In this document: positions 1-8,729 of the stretch, piece after piece
How positions within the stretch are numbered: the stretch's first letter is position 1
Layout of the letters: each line of letters begins with the position of its first letter
Assembly: GCA_021442455.1 (NCBI GenBank)
Contig: JABUSY010000034.1
Location: forward strand, 33,479 to 97,478
DNA: 64,000 nucleotides
Reading direction: 5' to 3'
From: Lachnospiraceae bacterium
Lineage (GTDB): Bacteria; Bacillota; Clostridia; Lachnospirales; Lachnospiraceae
The notes under the pieces: generated by a model
Databases searched by the model: none
The model's input: only the letters and a program-made list of their open reading frames with translations
Told to the model about the DNA's origin: nothing
Made by a program: the position numbers and the translations under genes

Positions 1-10
1 CACCAATTTT

Positions 11-376
11 GTGATGAACATTGATTATCCCCTGTTTGTTCAAATGGGGCAAGCCGGAATGAATATTCTCATAGGAATTCTGTTAGTATTTGTGATCATT
101 TTATTTCTGACAGGAGTGATTTTTTTACTTGGTTTTATTGATAAAGGTATCAATAAGAAAAAAACAAAACTGTTAAAGATGCCTCTAAAGGATATGCCAA
201 AAATTCGTGCTGTCTTGGAAGAAAGACCTATAAGCAGGGAACAGGAGGCGGACAATATAGAACTGGCGATTGTTCTGGCGGTTGCGATTGCAGAGGAAGA
301 ACATCCATCTGTAGATGGTTATATGGTTCGGCCAATAAAGAAGACGTATAGATTCAGAAAATTTGGGAAAAATTAG
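11..376 (+). CDS. Na+-pumping decarboxylase gamma subunit (OadG family)
   Basis: Small membrane subunit that anchors and assembles a sodium-translocating biotin-dependent decarboxylase. One strong hydrophobic segment (about residues 17-42) is followed by a charged cytoplasmic tail, as in OAD_gamma proteins, and 121 residues is a usual length. It is followed at 12 bp by the biotin carrier and then by the beta subunit, which supports the call more than the weakly conserved sequence does. The open frame starts with GTG at 11 or ATG at 14 and remains open to the window edge, so the true start could be upstream. In another frame a stop at 12-14 overlaps the ATG and could be the end of an upstream carboxyltransferase gene, but this cannot be shown from 14 bases. 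Confidence 0.75.
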   Translation: MMNIDYPLFVQMGQAGMNILIGILLVFVIILFLTGVIFLLGFIDKGINKKKTKLLKMPLKDMPKIRAVLEERPISREQEADNIELAIVLAVAIAEEEHPSVDGYMVRPIKKTYRFRKFGKN

Positions 377-388
377 GAGGATACAGAA

Positions 389-760
389 ATGAAGACTTAT
401 ACAATTACAGTAAATGGCAACGTTTATAATGTGACTGTAGAAGAGAGAAGGAGTACTGGTACAGCGGATTCGGACCAAAAATCAATTTTGTCTCAGATAC
501 CGGAAGCAGCTACAAGAAGAACGGCGGCTTCGTCAGGTGGGTCAGGTTCAGTGAAGATAACAGCTTCTGTTTCAGGTAAAATTTGCAAGATAGAGGCGAA
601 AATGGGGCAAACTGTTAAGATCGGTGATACAATTATCATTCTCGAGGCGATGAAGATGGAAATCCCGATTGTGGCTCCACAGGATGGTACGATTGCAAAT
701 GTTAATGTAGCTGAAGGAGATGCTGTGGAATGTGGTGATGTATTAGCGATGATGGATTAG
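389..760 (+). CDS. Biotin carboxyl carrier protein of the decarboxylase
   Basis: Carries CO2 on biotin between a carboxyltransferase and the membrane beta subunit. The C-terminal biotinyl domain (about residues 56-123) contains the motif EAMKMEIP, with Lys89 the expected biotinylation site. An N-terminal segment of about 20 residues and a Ser/Gly/Ala-rich linker (residues 21-55) precede it, as in MmdC and GcdC proteins. A strong ribosome site (AGGAGG) lies just before the ATG. It sits between the gamma and beta subunit genes in an evident operon. Biotinylation would need a biotin ligase encoded elsewhere. Confidence 0.93.
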   Translation: MKTYTITVNGNVYNVTVEERRSTGTADSDQKSILSQIPEAATRRTAASSGGSGSVKITASVSGKICKIEAKMGQTVKIGDTIIILEAMKMEIPIVAPQDGTIANVNVAEGDAVECGDVLAMMD

Positions 761-795
761 ATAATCGATGAAAATATAAAACAGGAGATAATAAA

Positions 796-1953
796 ATGTT
801 AGATATTTTAAATACATTGTCAAACATGTTTCATCAGACTGCGTTTTTTAATCTGACATATAACAATTATGTGATGATTATTATTGCTTTGATGCTTTTA
901 TATCTGGCGATAAAATATGATTTTGAACCTCTTTTGCTGCTGCCAATCGCATTCGGTATGCTTCTGGTGAATATCTATCCGGACATCATGGCAGCGCCTT
1001 GTACAGATGTGTCTGGCATTGAGCATTCGGGTGGATTGCTGTATTATTTTTTTCAGCTGGATAAATGGAGCATCCTTCCCTCGTTGATTTTTATGGGTGT
1101 GGGAGCTATAACGGATTTTGGCCCGTTGATTGCCAATCCAATCAGCTTCCTTTTGGGTGCAGCCGCTCAGATCGGAGTTTATGTTGCATATTTTTTTGCA
1201 ATCCTATTGAAATTTCATGGAAAAGAAGCAGCTGCAATTTCAATTATCGGAGGTGCGGATGGCCCTACATCTATATTCTTGTGTGGACAACTGGGCTGTA
1301 CATACTTAATGGGACCGATTGCGGTGGCGGCATATTCTTATATGTCATTGATCCCGATCATTCAGCCGCCTGTCATGAAGTTTCTGACAACTGAAAAAGA
1401 AAGAAATATCAAGATGGAACAGCTACGTCCTGTTTCCAAGCTGGAAAAAATCTTATTTCCAATTGTGATTACCGTTGTGGTATGCCTTCTTTTGCCTTCT
1501 ACAGCACCGCTGCTAGGCATGCTAATGCTTGGTAATTTCTTTCGAGAGAGCGGAGTGGTTAAACAGTTAACAGAGACAGCATCTAATGCGTTGATGTATA
1601 TTGTGGTAATTCTACTAGGAATTTCCGTCGGAGCGACCGCCAGTGCTGAAGCATTCTTGAATTTCACAACGTTGAAAATTATTGGTCTTGGTCTGATTGC
1701 ATTCATATTCGGAACAGCCGGTGGTGTCTTGCTGGGTAAGTTGATGTGCAAATTGACAAACGGGAAAATTAATCCGTTAATTGGATCTGCCGGCGTGTCC
1801 GCTGTACCGATGGCTGCGAGAGTCTCTCAGAAGGTGGGGGGAGAAGCTGATCCTACCAACTTTTTACTTATGCACGCTATGGGACCAAATGTAGCAGGTG
1901 TCATCGGAACGGCCATTGCAGCTGGAACATTTATGGCAATGTTCGGAGTCTGA
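796..1953 (+). CDS. Na+-pumping decarboxylase beta subunit
   Basis: Multi-pass membrane protein of 385 residues that decarboxylates carboxybiotin and exports Na+. The family signature [10 protein letters not shown] appears near residue 152; the Asp in this motif is known to take part in Na+ coupling in OadB. The C-terminal GPNVAGVIG motif is also present, and many hydrophobic segments span the protein. GGAG precedes the ATG at a good distance. The sequence cannot tell OadB, MmdB and GcdB apart, because the beta subunits are interchangeable in annotation. The energy product would be a sodium gradient across the cytoplasmic membrane. Confidence 0.93.
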   Translation: MLDILNTLSNMFHQTAFFNLTYNNYVMIIIALMLLYLAIKYDFEPLLLLPIAFGMLLVNIYPDIMAAPCTDVSGIEHSGGLLYYFFQLDKWSILPSLIFMGVGAITDFGPLIANPISFLLGAAAQIGVYVAYFFAILLKFHGKEAAAISIIGGADGPTSIFLCGQLGCTYLMGPIAVAAYSYMSLIPIIQPPVMKFLTTEKERNIKMEQLRPVSKLEKILFPIVITVVVCLLLPSTAPLLGMLMLGNFFRESGVVKQLTETASNALMYIVVILLGISVGATASAEAFLNFTTLKIIGLGLIAFIFGTAGGVLLGKLMCKLTNGKINPLIGSAGVSAVPMAARVSQKVGGEADPTNFLLMHAMGPNVAGVIGTAIAAGTFMAMFGV

Positions 1954-1990
1954 TGCTTATATAATCATTGCTGATAGGAGGAGAAAAAAA

Positions 1991-3403
1991 ATGGCTGAGA
2001 TAGAAAAAAAACCTGTTAAAATTATGGAAACAGTGCTTCGTGATGCACACCAATCTTTGATCGCTACTAGAATGCCGACGGATGAGATGCTTCCCATCGT
2101 GGATAAAATGGATAAAGTTGGTTATTATGTCGTAGAATGCTGGGGTGGAGCGACATTTGACGCATCCTTACGTTTCCTACATGAAGATCCATGGGAAAGA
2201 CTCAGAAAACTCCGTGCAGGTTTTAAGCACACAAAGTTGCAAATGCTTTTTCGCGGACAGAATATTTTAGGTTACCGTCCTTATGCGGATGATGTAGTAG
2301 AATATTTTGTTCAGAAATCAGCGGCTAATGGGATTGATATTATTCGTATTTTCGACTGTATGAACGATTTAAGAAATTTGAAAACTGCTATCTTTGTGGC
2401 AAATAAAGAAAAAATTCATGCACAAGTAGCGTTGGCTTATACCATTGGAGATGGATATACACTAAAATACTGGACCAGCATGGCAAAACAAAGTGAAGAA
2501 ATGGGTGCGGATTCTATCTGCATCAAGGATATGTCTGGTTTGCTTTTGCCTTATGAGGCTACAAATCTGATTCAGGCGTTGAAGAAGACGACAAAGCTTC
2601 CGATTACACTTCATAGCCATTGTACATCAGGAGTAGCTTCCATGACTTATTTGAAGGCCGTAGAAGCAGGAGTGGATGTGATTGACTGCGCGATATCTCC
2701 ATTTGCTCTTGGTACTTCTCAGCCGGCGACGGAAGTTATGGTAGAAACGTTTAAAGGAACTCCATATGATACAGGCTATGACCAGGGACTGCTGGCCGAA
2801 ATTGCAGATTACTTCCGTCTATATAGAGATCAATGTCTGGAAAGCGGCCTTTTGAATCCGAAAAACCTGAGCGTTAATATAAAAACCCTTTTATATCAAG
2901 TTCCTGGGGGAATGCTTTCTAACTTGACCCAGCAATTGAAAGAACAGCATGCGGAGGATAAGTATTATGAAGTGCTTGAAGAAGTACCACGTGTACGGAA
3001 AGATCTAGGAGAATGTCCTCTAGTCACACCATCGTCTCAGATTGTGGGAACTCAAGCCGTCTTTAACATCTTGATGAGAGAGCGTTACAAAATGGTTACC
3101 AAAGAAATTAGGGACGTGTTTAGCGGTAAATATGGAGCTACTGTGAAGCCCTTTAACGTAGAGATACAGAAAAAAGTACTCGGATCCACCGAAGCAATTA
3201 CCTGCCGTTATGCGGATTTGCTTCAGAACGAGTTGAATACATTGGAAAAAGAAATTGCTCCCTACAAGGAGCAAGACGAGGATATATTAACATATGCGCT
3301 ATTCCCGCAGGTTGCCATGGATTTTTTTAAATATAGAGATGCACAGAAAACAAAGGTGGATGTACAAATGGCAGATACGGAGAACGGGGCGTATCCGGTT
3401 TAA
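1991..3403 (+). CDS. oadA: Oxaloacetate decarboxylase alpha / pyruvate carboxylase subunit B type carboxyltransferase
   Basis: Carboxyltransferase that moves the carboxyl group of oxaloacetate (or the reverse, to pyruvate) onto biotin. The HMGL-like TIM barrel carries RDAHQSL at about residues 17-23 and HSHCTSG near residue 207, the metal and substrate elements of the family. At 470 residues it ends after the PYC/OADA domain and lacks its own biotinyl domain, so it must use the separate carrier encoded upstream. The ORF track begins at 1898, inside the beta gene; the start at 1991 is chosen because GGAGG lies 7 bases before it and MAEIEKK leads straight into the conserved domain. Last gene of the operon. 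Confidence 0.92.
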   Translation: MAEIEKKPVKIMETVLRDAHQSLIATRMPTDEMLPIVDKMDKVGYYVVECWGGATFDASLRFLHEDPWERLRKLRAGFKHTKLQMLFRGQNILGYRPYADDVVEYFVQKSAANGIDIIRIFDCMNDLRNLKTAIFVANKEKIHAQVALAYTIGDGYTLKYWTSMAKQSEEMGADSICIKDMSGLLLPYEATNLIQALKKTTKLPITLHSHCTSGVASMTYLKAVEAGVDVIDCAISPFALGTSQPATEVMVETFKGTPYDTGYDQGLLAEIADYFRLYRDQCLESGLLNPKNLSVNIKTLLYQVPGGMLSNLTQQLKEQHAEDKYYEVLEEVPRVRKDLGECPLVTPSSQIVGTQAVFNILMRERYKMVTKEIRDVFSGKYGATVKPFNVEIQKKVLGSTEAITCRYADLLQNELNTLEKEIAPYKEQDEDILTYALFPQVAMDFFKYRDAQKTKVDVQMADTENGAYPV

Positions 3404-5599
3404 GTTTTATGAGAAAAGAGACGTTGTGAAACAGATAATGCATAAGTCTAAGGAGGAACGTTCTGTTTTTGTGCTTAAAAATCTTATCATTTGGAAGGTA
3501 TAATCTTAGCGTCCATAAATTTTATCAGCTTCGGCGCTTCCGACTGGCTTGATTTTTTTCTTGGCGTGGATATCTGGTTATCAACATAGTAACAAATCGA
3601 TAAGCATAATCAGAATGCTCATAATGATCAATAATTAGAAAACGGATGATCTCTGACTGTTCGTTCCTTTGCGGGGCTTTAATAGACAATTGGAAGATAT
3701 AAGATTCTGCTTCTATACTTTTTCAGCTCTTCATATATCATAAAATTTCCGGATATCAGATGGTCTCTTTGTTTATGGTTATCTTATCGGATTAGCTAGT
3801 TAGGAAAATGTATTGACGACAATCTCGCCTTTCAGAACATTGACATCAATCGGATTGCTTGCAGCGAAGAATACAAGATTATTCAGTACTAGATCTGGCA
3901 AGAATCTCATCTTTGTCTTGACATGTTTACCGGTACAAACTTTAGACATGTTGAAGGACGATGAACTTTTCTAGTGTTTGCTTGAAATTTCAGCTTTTGA
4001 ATATTTCTTATCAAAGTATTTGCAATGTTAACGCGAATGATAACAATGTATAATTCCGAGAGAAATTTACGATAACCAAGAAGATATTTATTAAATTGAA
4101 ATATCTCAGAGGATTACTCTTTATAATTTATATACTCTTGAAAAGCGAATGCAAAGAACAGTTATTCAAGCCATTCTCCTAATATTCTATGACTTTATTC
4201 TGCAATCAGTTTTTTTCGCGTATCGGTCTGATATCGGGTAGTAATGAGGGCACTTATATAGCGATTTTTAATCGTTCGATTTTATATCTCATGTAAGTAT
4301 CATTAATCATTTGTCAGATATTATAAATCCTAGAATTTGGTAAAGCTTTAATACCGTGGATATTTTGTTCTGCTATCAGTGGATAAATAAAAAATTAAAA
4401 AGCAAGGTTTTTCTCTTTCAAATTTTCGAATATTTTTCTTCACGCTTGCGTAAAACCATCCCTTGCTGTCAAGAGCAAATTTACAGAAATAGTTTTTCAT
4501 TTTAATAATGATTCTTTCATTATTCTTGTACATCACCAGATACATAGTGAAAATATATTTATAGAAAAGATTTGTTTTTTCTGGTAGCTCTCTTTCGTTC
4601 ACCATATTCAAAAATCTCTTCATAGATCTGAAAGAAATTTTCTCCTTCAACGCTATATTTAGATCGATACTATTGCTTGTCAGATGAGAAAAGTTCGCTT
4701 CTGTTTTGACGATTTATTTTTGATAATTTAGCCGTTTGTCTCTCAGTTTATTATAATGGTCAAAATATTTCTTAAGGATTTTAAAAAAGAGTTAATGTGA
4801 AATCTAGAGGTAGTGTGATAGGGGTTTGCCTATATAAATAGTTTATAGCAGACAATTCAGAAATTTCAGTTTTAAGATTATATTCGTATACATTTAATCA
4901 TTCTCTTGTAAATCCTGTTTTTATTCTTGTTTTTCGTATCATGCTTCTACGTTTTCTGTAGAGTTGACTTTTTATATTTCGTTTAAGAGTGGTTACAACA
5001 ATTGTTTAGAAGATAAATATTACTGTGTTTGTTTATGATTTTCAAAATTGGCTTTTTACAGTCAAGATTTTTCAGTTCCTTAGGATATTCAATCGTGAGT
5101 ATGAGTATCTGTTTCAGTCCAAAATGTTTGTTACGAAAAGACTTGTTCCATTGCTTTTATGCATTTTTAGAAACATAGCAAAATTAGGTGCTGCCTATAA
5201 GATTTTACTTGTTCTGTTTCGTCAGAGAGGCAAATAAAAGAAACACAGGTGGACAATATCAGACGCTGCTGAGCACCTATTGTTTTTCTATCGTAATCAG
5301 TAGATCATCGACTTCTGGTTGAACAATTTTTTTCTAATCCGTCCAAAGGACAAAGCTTGATCCAATTATTAGCAATGGTAATTCTATCAAAAGCTATAAA
5401 CGTCTTCTTTATTATGAACAAATTTGCCTTTAGTATCACATATAATTTTCAAAAGTCATACAAATATTTTCTGAATATTGTATCAATATGTTTAAAAAGC
5501 ATTTGACGTGAATATGAAAATAGCTTATAATGAAATATGTTTATATAAGGTTATTTAAAGTACGATTAGTTTCGCCAGAGCGGAGCTATGGAGTATATC
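3404..5599. other. Long decayed intergenic stretch, no intact gene
   Basis: About 2.2 kb with stops in all frames and no supported gene. The short open frames at 4348-4650 (minus) and 5025-5237 (plus) lack ribosome sites and recognisable motifs. One minus-strand open run, 3949 down to 3803 (48 codons, containing FLPDLVLNNLVFF), has protein-like composition and may be a gene fragment, but I do not recognise its family. The last part probably holds the unreadable 5' half of the yicC fossil that follows. Confidence 0.6.
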
Positions 5600-5975
5600 A
5601 GAGTTTATATTATCTTGAAGAATTATATGATAGTGCAGAAAATTAGTATTTTTATAAAAATTTTACTCGAATCATAATATTGTCGTTAAAAAGGAAAGTA
5701 AATTTTTTGCTGAAATAGTGTTTTTTTACGAATAGAATCAAATTTGTATAGATGAGAAATTGTGCGTCTTAAGAGCTATATTCTTAACAGAAATTTAGCA
5801 TTGATGATCGTTAAGAGAATCGAAAGAAAGCTAAATTTTATTATATAGAACATAAACAAAAAAGCGGATAGGTTGATTCTTCGAGGATAATAGTATGATT
5901 TCTTCGGAGTTTGCCATCGAGCTGAAAATGGAAATTGAATAAGTATGTGAATAGATATAATAAAAGATTGAAAAT
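5600..5975 (+). pseudogene. yicC: yicC remnant (YicC/YloC family RNA-associated protein)
   Basis: Broken 3' half of a yicC-type gene. Read with frameshifts, the DNA still spells family-like stretches in the right order: FFAEIVFFYE then ICIDEKLC (like AAEVVIFADKI and the segment after it), KLNFII then NINKKADRLIL (like KLDFI...MNREANTI), and finally AIELKMEIE before stops replace the terminal helix. At least four stops or frameshifts lie within about 350 bp. The place is right: yicC sits directly before remA-gmk-rpoZ in many Firmicutes. The 5' half (normal length is about 290 codons) is not recognisable. Boundaries are approximate. Confidence 0.75.
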
Positions 5976-5986
5976 AGGAGATAAAA

Positions 5987-6289
5987 TTGACAAAGCTTGT
6001 GAATATTGGTTTTGGGAATGTGGCAAATTCTGAAAAGATTTTAGCTGTGGTAAGCCATGACGCGGCTCCTATTAAGCGCTTGGTGTCAAAAGCGAAGGAA
6101 GAGGGGCAGGTCATCGATGCGACGCAGGGACGGAGGACAAAGGCGGTTGTGGTTCTAGAAGGAGGGAAGATTTTGTTATCTGCTCTTCAGCCTGAGACTA
6201 TCAGCCGAAGATTTAATTCAGATTACCTTGGAAATCTTGATTTCATGGTGAAGGATGAAAAAGAAAAGTCTGAGGTAGATAATGAGTGA
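5987..6289 (+). CDS. remA: RemA/DUF370 family regulator
   Basis: Small DNA-binding protein of the RemA family (100 residues), known in Bacillus as an activator of matrix and osmoprotection genes. The family core is clear: KLVNIGFGN at the start, the run around APIKRLV and ATQGRRTKAVVV, and a C-terminal stretch around LQPETISRRFN. The start is TTG at 5987, with AGGAG 6-7 bases upstream; no ATG fits. It overlaps gmk by 8 bases, so the two are co-translated in the remA-gmk-rpoZ cluster. The target genes in this organism are not known. Confidence 0.9.
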   Translation: MTKLVNIGFGNVANSEKILAVVSHDAAPIKRLVSKAKEEGQVIDATQGRRTKAVVVLEGGKILLSALQPETISRRFNSDYLGNLDFMVKDEKEKSEVDNE

Positions 6290-6935
6290 AGGGATTTTAG
6301 TAACTGTATCTGGTTTTTCTGGATCCGGCAAAAGTACATTAATGAAAGAATTATTGAAAAAGTACGATCAATATGCTTTTTCTATTTCAGCGACTACCAG
6401 ACAGCCGAGGCCAGGTGAACGGGATGGTATAGAGTATTTTTTTAAGACTCTAGAAGAATTTCAACAGATGATTGCAAAGGACGCCTTTATGGAATACGTT
6501 CGTTATGCGGACAATTATTACGGTACTCCAAAGTTCTATGTGGAGGATCAACTGGCAAACGGAAAGGATGTAATCCTGGAAATTGAGATAGAGGGTGCGA
6601 TAGAAGTTAAACAAAAATGTCCAGATACACTTCTGTTATTTGTGGCGCCTCCAAGTGTTGGAGAGCTAGAACGCCGACTGTTAGAACGGGGAACAGAAAC
6701 TATAGAAAGCATGCAGTTTCGACTTGCCAGGGCAGTAGAAGAGTCCAAAAAAATGAAAGGTTATGATTATATTGTGATCAACGATGTATTGGAGGACTGT
6801 GTGGAGCAGATACACAGGATTATCTGTTCGCAGCGTCAGTTAGCTTCCAAACAAATTGAATTCATATCACAGATACAGCAAGAATTAAAGAGGAAAATCA
6901 AAGATGTTACATCCGTCTTACAAAGAATTGATTGA
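6282..6935 (+). CDS. gmk: Guanylate kinase
   Basis: Phosphorylates GMP or dGMP to the diphosphate with ATP in the cytoplasm. The P-loop GFSGSGKST lies at residues 11-19 and is followed by the GMP-binding region TTRQPRPGERDGIEYFF. At 217 residues the length is normal for the family. The start overlaps the remA end, and its own end overlaps rpoZ by 32 bases, which indicates tight coupling in one operon. The last 20 or so residues are a basic, helical tail that varies in the family. Confidence 0.96.
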   Translation: MSEGILVTVSGFSGSGKSTLMKELLKKYDQYAFSISATTRQPRPGERDGIEYFFKTLEEFQQMIAKDAFMEYVRYADNYYGTPKFYVEDQLANGKDVILEIEIEGAIEVKQKCPDTLLLFVAPPSVGELERRLLERGTETIESMQFRLARAVEESKKMKGYDYIVINDVLEDCVEQIHRIICSQRQLASKQIEFISQIQQELKRKIKDVTSVLQRID

Positions 6936-7131
6936 AATTATTAATAATGAACAAGACATGGATGAGATCCAGATGGTGGCCAGCAGATATTCCATCGTAC
7001 TGGCTACTAGTCAACGGGCGCGTCAACTAATTTCAGGAGCAAAACCTCTGGTGAATACGAGAAGCAAGAAAGCATTATCTGTGGCAGTGGAAGAACTATA
7101 TAAAGGGAAAGTGAATATTCTTTCCTCCTAG
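6904..7131 (+). CDS. rpoZ: RNA polymerase omega subunit
   Basis: Small subunit (75 residues) that helps fold and stabilise the beta-prime subunit of RNA polymerase. The conserved block SRYSIVLATSQRARQLISGA is intact and is followed by KALSVAVEELYKGKV, as in clostridial omega proteins. The position directly after gmk is the classic one. The 32-base overlap with gmk suggests translational coupling. No intact gene follows in the operon; the next gene, rimO, is broken. Confidence 0.93.
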   Translation: MLHPSYKELIEIINNEQDMDEIQMVASRYSIVLATSQRARQLISGAKPLVNTRSKKALSVAVEELYKGKVNILSS

Positions 7132-7242
7132 AAAGAGGAGTAAGTGCGAAGGGGAGTAATGGGTGAAGCTATTTTGCTACTCTGCCTGAATTGATATGTG
7201 TAGTACATATAGCTTATCGGAAGACGGCTAAAGAAAAAGGTA

Positions 7243-8185
7243 ATGCAGATTTTCTTTATTTTTCTTGGAATGCAATAAGAATCTTGTGGACAGCGGCTAT
7301 ATACTGGAAAAACTGAAAGGAAACTTGCCTGTGAAATAACAAACGAAGAATAGCAGGCTGATATTATTATACATGATGTCAAGGAAGGAAAGTATATTTC
7401 ATATACTAAAGATGACAAAATATCGAAAGAGCGAAAGCTGCAGTTCACCTAAGTTGATCATGGTAGAAAAGGCAACAAGGGTCTATAGGAACGATTTGTG
7501 TGGGAAAAGTCTGTTTTTGTTCTACTGAGGAAACTATCTGAGATTTCAGGCATCTGCTGGATATGCATTGTGTATTGCTATTCGAAAAAATTATTCGAAA
7601 TTTATTCGATTGATGAACGAGGAACCAAAGATTTGCTACTATCTGGGTCTCTATCTTTCAATGGACATGGAAATGATAATATTTTAAAGAAAATGGGGCT
7701 TCAGACCTCTAAAGCAGAATTGAAAGTTATTATTTAGTTTAGAATCTTTGGCAAAAAATCTTCGGAAATAATTCTGGAGAGATAGAAGAGCAGTACCAGG
7801 AACTGATGAAGTTAGTGAATGAAATGAACTTTAAGCGCCTGGGAGTATTCACTTATTCGCAGGAGGAAGATAAGCTTACAACAGCGCTGATAGAGCAGTA
7901 GATTGATGAGGATATATAGGTGAAACAACAGAATGAGCTATTGTTACTTCAGAAAACGATCTCCTTAGAGCCAAGTAAGAAGAACAAGAAGATCAGAGAA
8001 TCGTTGAATGTTTTGATTGAGGAGTATATAGCCGATGGGAATGTAATATAAGGGTGTACCTATGGAGATACTTTAGGCGTTGACGGGTATTTGGGGTTCA
8101 TATGAAGGGAAATTGTTGGCTTTCGGAGATTTGATATGCACGCAGGTAACTTTTGACCTTAGTCTATGATATAATTGGAGTAGTT
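7243..8185 (+). pseudogene. rimO: rimO remnant (ribosomal protein S12 methylthiotransferase)
   Basis: Decayed gene for the radical-SAM enzyme that methylthiolates ribosomal protein S12. Starting at ATG 7243 one reads MQIFFIFLG, then after a +1 shift CNKNLVDSGYILEKLKG, the family N-terminus. Further on come QADIII, the run LSEISGICWICIVYCY with ILKKMGLQTSKAELK (the ORF track entry 7498-7737), then YQELMKLVNEMNFK, LGVFTYSQEED and LIEEYIADGNV with several in-frame stops. The fossil is about 940 bp against about 1,300 bp for an intact gene. The radical-SAM cysteine segment appears to have been deleted. Synteny (rpoZ-rimO-pgsA) agrees. Confidence 0.92.
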
Positions 8186-8189
8186 GAAA

Positions 8190-8729
8190 ATGCATTTACC
8201 AAATAAATTAACGATCTTCAGAATAATTTTAGTTCCCTTTTTTGTGGTTTTTATGAAAGTTCCTGTGGGTGGTGAAAAAATTCATCGCTATATTGCATTG
8301 ATGATCTTTATAATGGCAAGTCTAACGGACTACTTGGATGGGTATATCGCTAGGCGAGACAATCTCGTTACAGATTTTGGGCAATTGATGGACCCTTTGG
8401 CGGATAAGTTGCTGATCTGCACAGCGATGATATGCCTAATTGATACGGATCAACTTCCCTCCTGGATAGTGATTGTAATTATTTCCAGAGAATTTATTAT
8501 TAGTGGTTTCCGGCTAATTGCGGCGAATAATAGGATTGTGATAGCGGCAAGCCAACAGGGAAAGTTAAAGACTATCTCTCAGATGGCAATGATTTTTTTC
8601 CTTCTGGTGAATTTAAAGGGAAATATAGGCTATGTGCTGGAGCAGATTTTGATTTATCTTACCCTTGCCCTTACTGTTATATCGCTAATTGGTTATCTGT
8701 ATAAAAACAAACAGGTGATGAGCAGCTAG
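8190..8729 (+). CDS. pgsA: CDP-diacylglycerol--glycerol-3-phosphate 3-phosphatidyltransferase
   Basis: Makes phosphatidylglycerophosphate from CDP-diacylglycerol, the committed step to phosphatidylglycerol and cardiolipin, in the cytoplasmic membrane. The CDP-alcohol phosphotransferase signature is complete: Asp47 and Asp50 in DYLDGYIAR, then Gly64, Asp68 and Asp72 in GQLMDPLAD. Several membrane helices follow, and 179 residues is normal. The ORF track begins at TTG 8184, but ATG 8190 is preferred because GGAG lies 9 bases before it and MHLPNKLTIFR matches the family N-terminus. It follows the dead rimO gene directly, so its ribosome site lies inside the former rimO 3' end. Confidence 0.94.
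   Translation: MHLPNKLTIFRIILVPFFVVFMKVPVGGEKIHRYIALMIFIMASLTDYLDGYIARRDNLVTDFGQLMDPLADKLLICTAMICLIDTDQLPSWIVIVIISREFIISGFRLIAANNRIVIAASQQGKLKTISQMAMIFFLLVNLKGNIGYVLEQILIYLTLALTVISLIGYLYKNKQVMSS

Noticed and set aside
7498-7737. 79-codon open frame listed in the ORF track
   Set aside because: It is an open piece of the rimO fossil (SEISGICWICIVYCY and ILKKMG), with no proper start.
8170-8175. TATAAT with an upstream TG just before pgsA, looking like an extended -10 promoter
   Set aside because: The transcript would start at or after the ribosome site, and the bases are explained as the old RimO C-terminal codons (a YDLIGE-like end).
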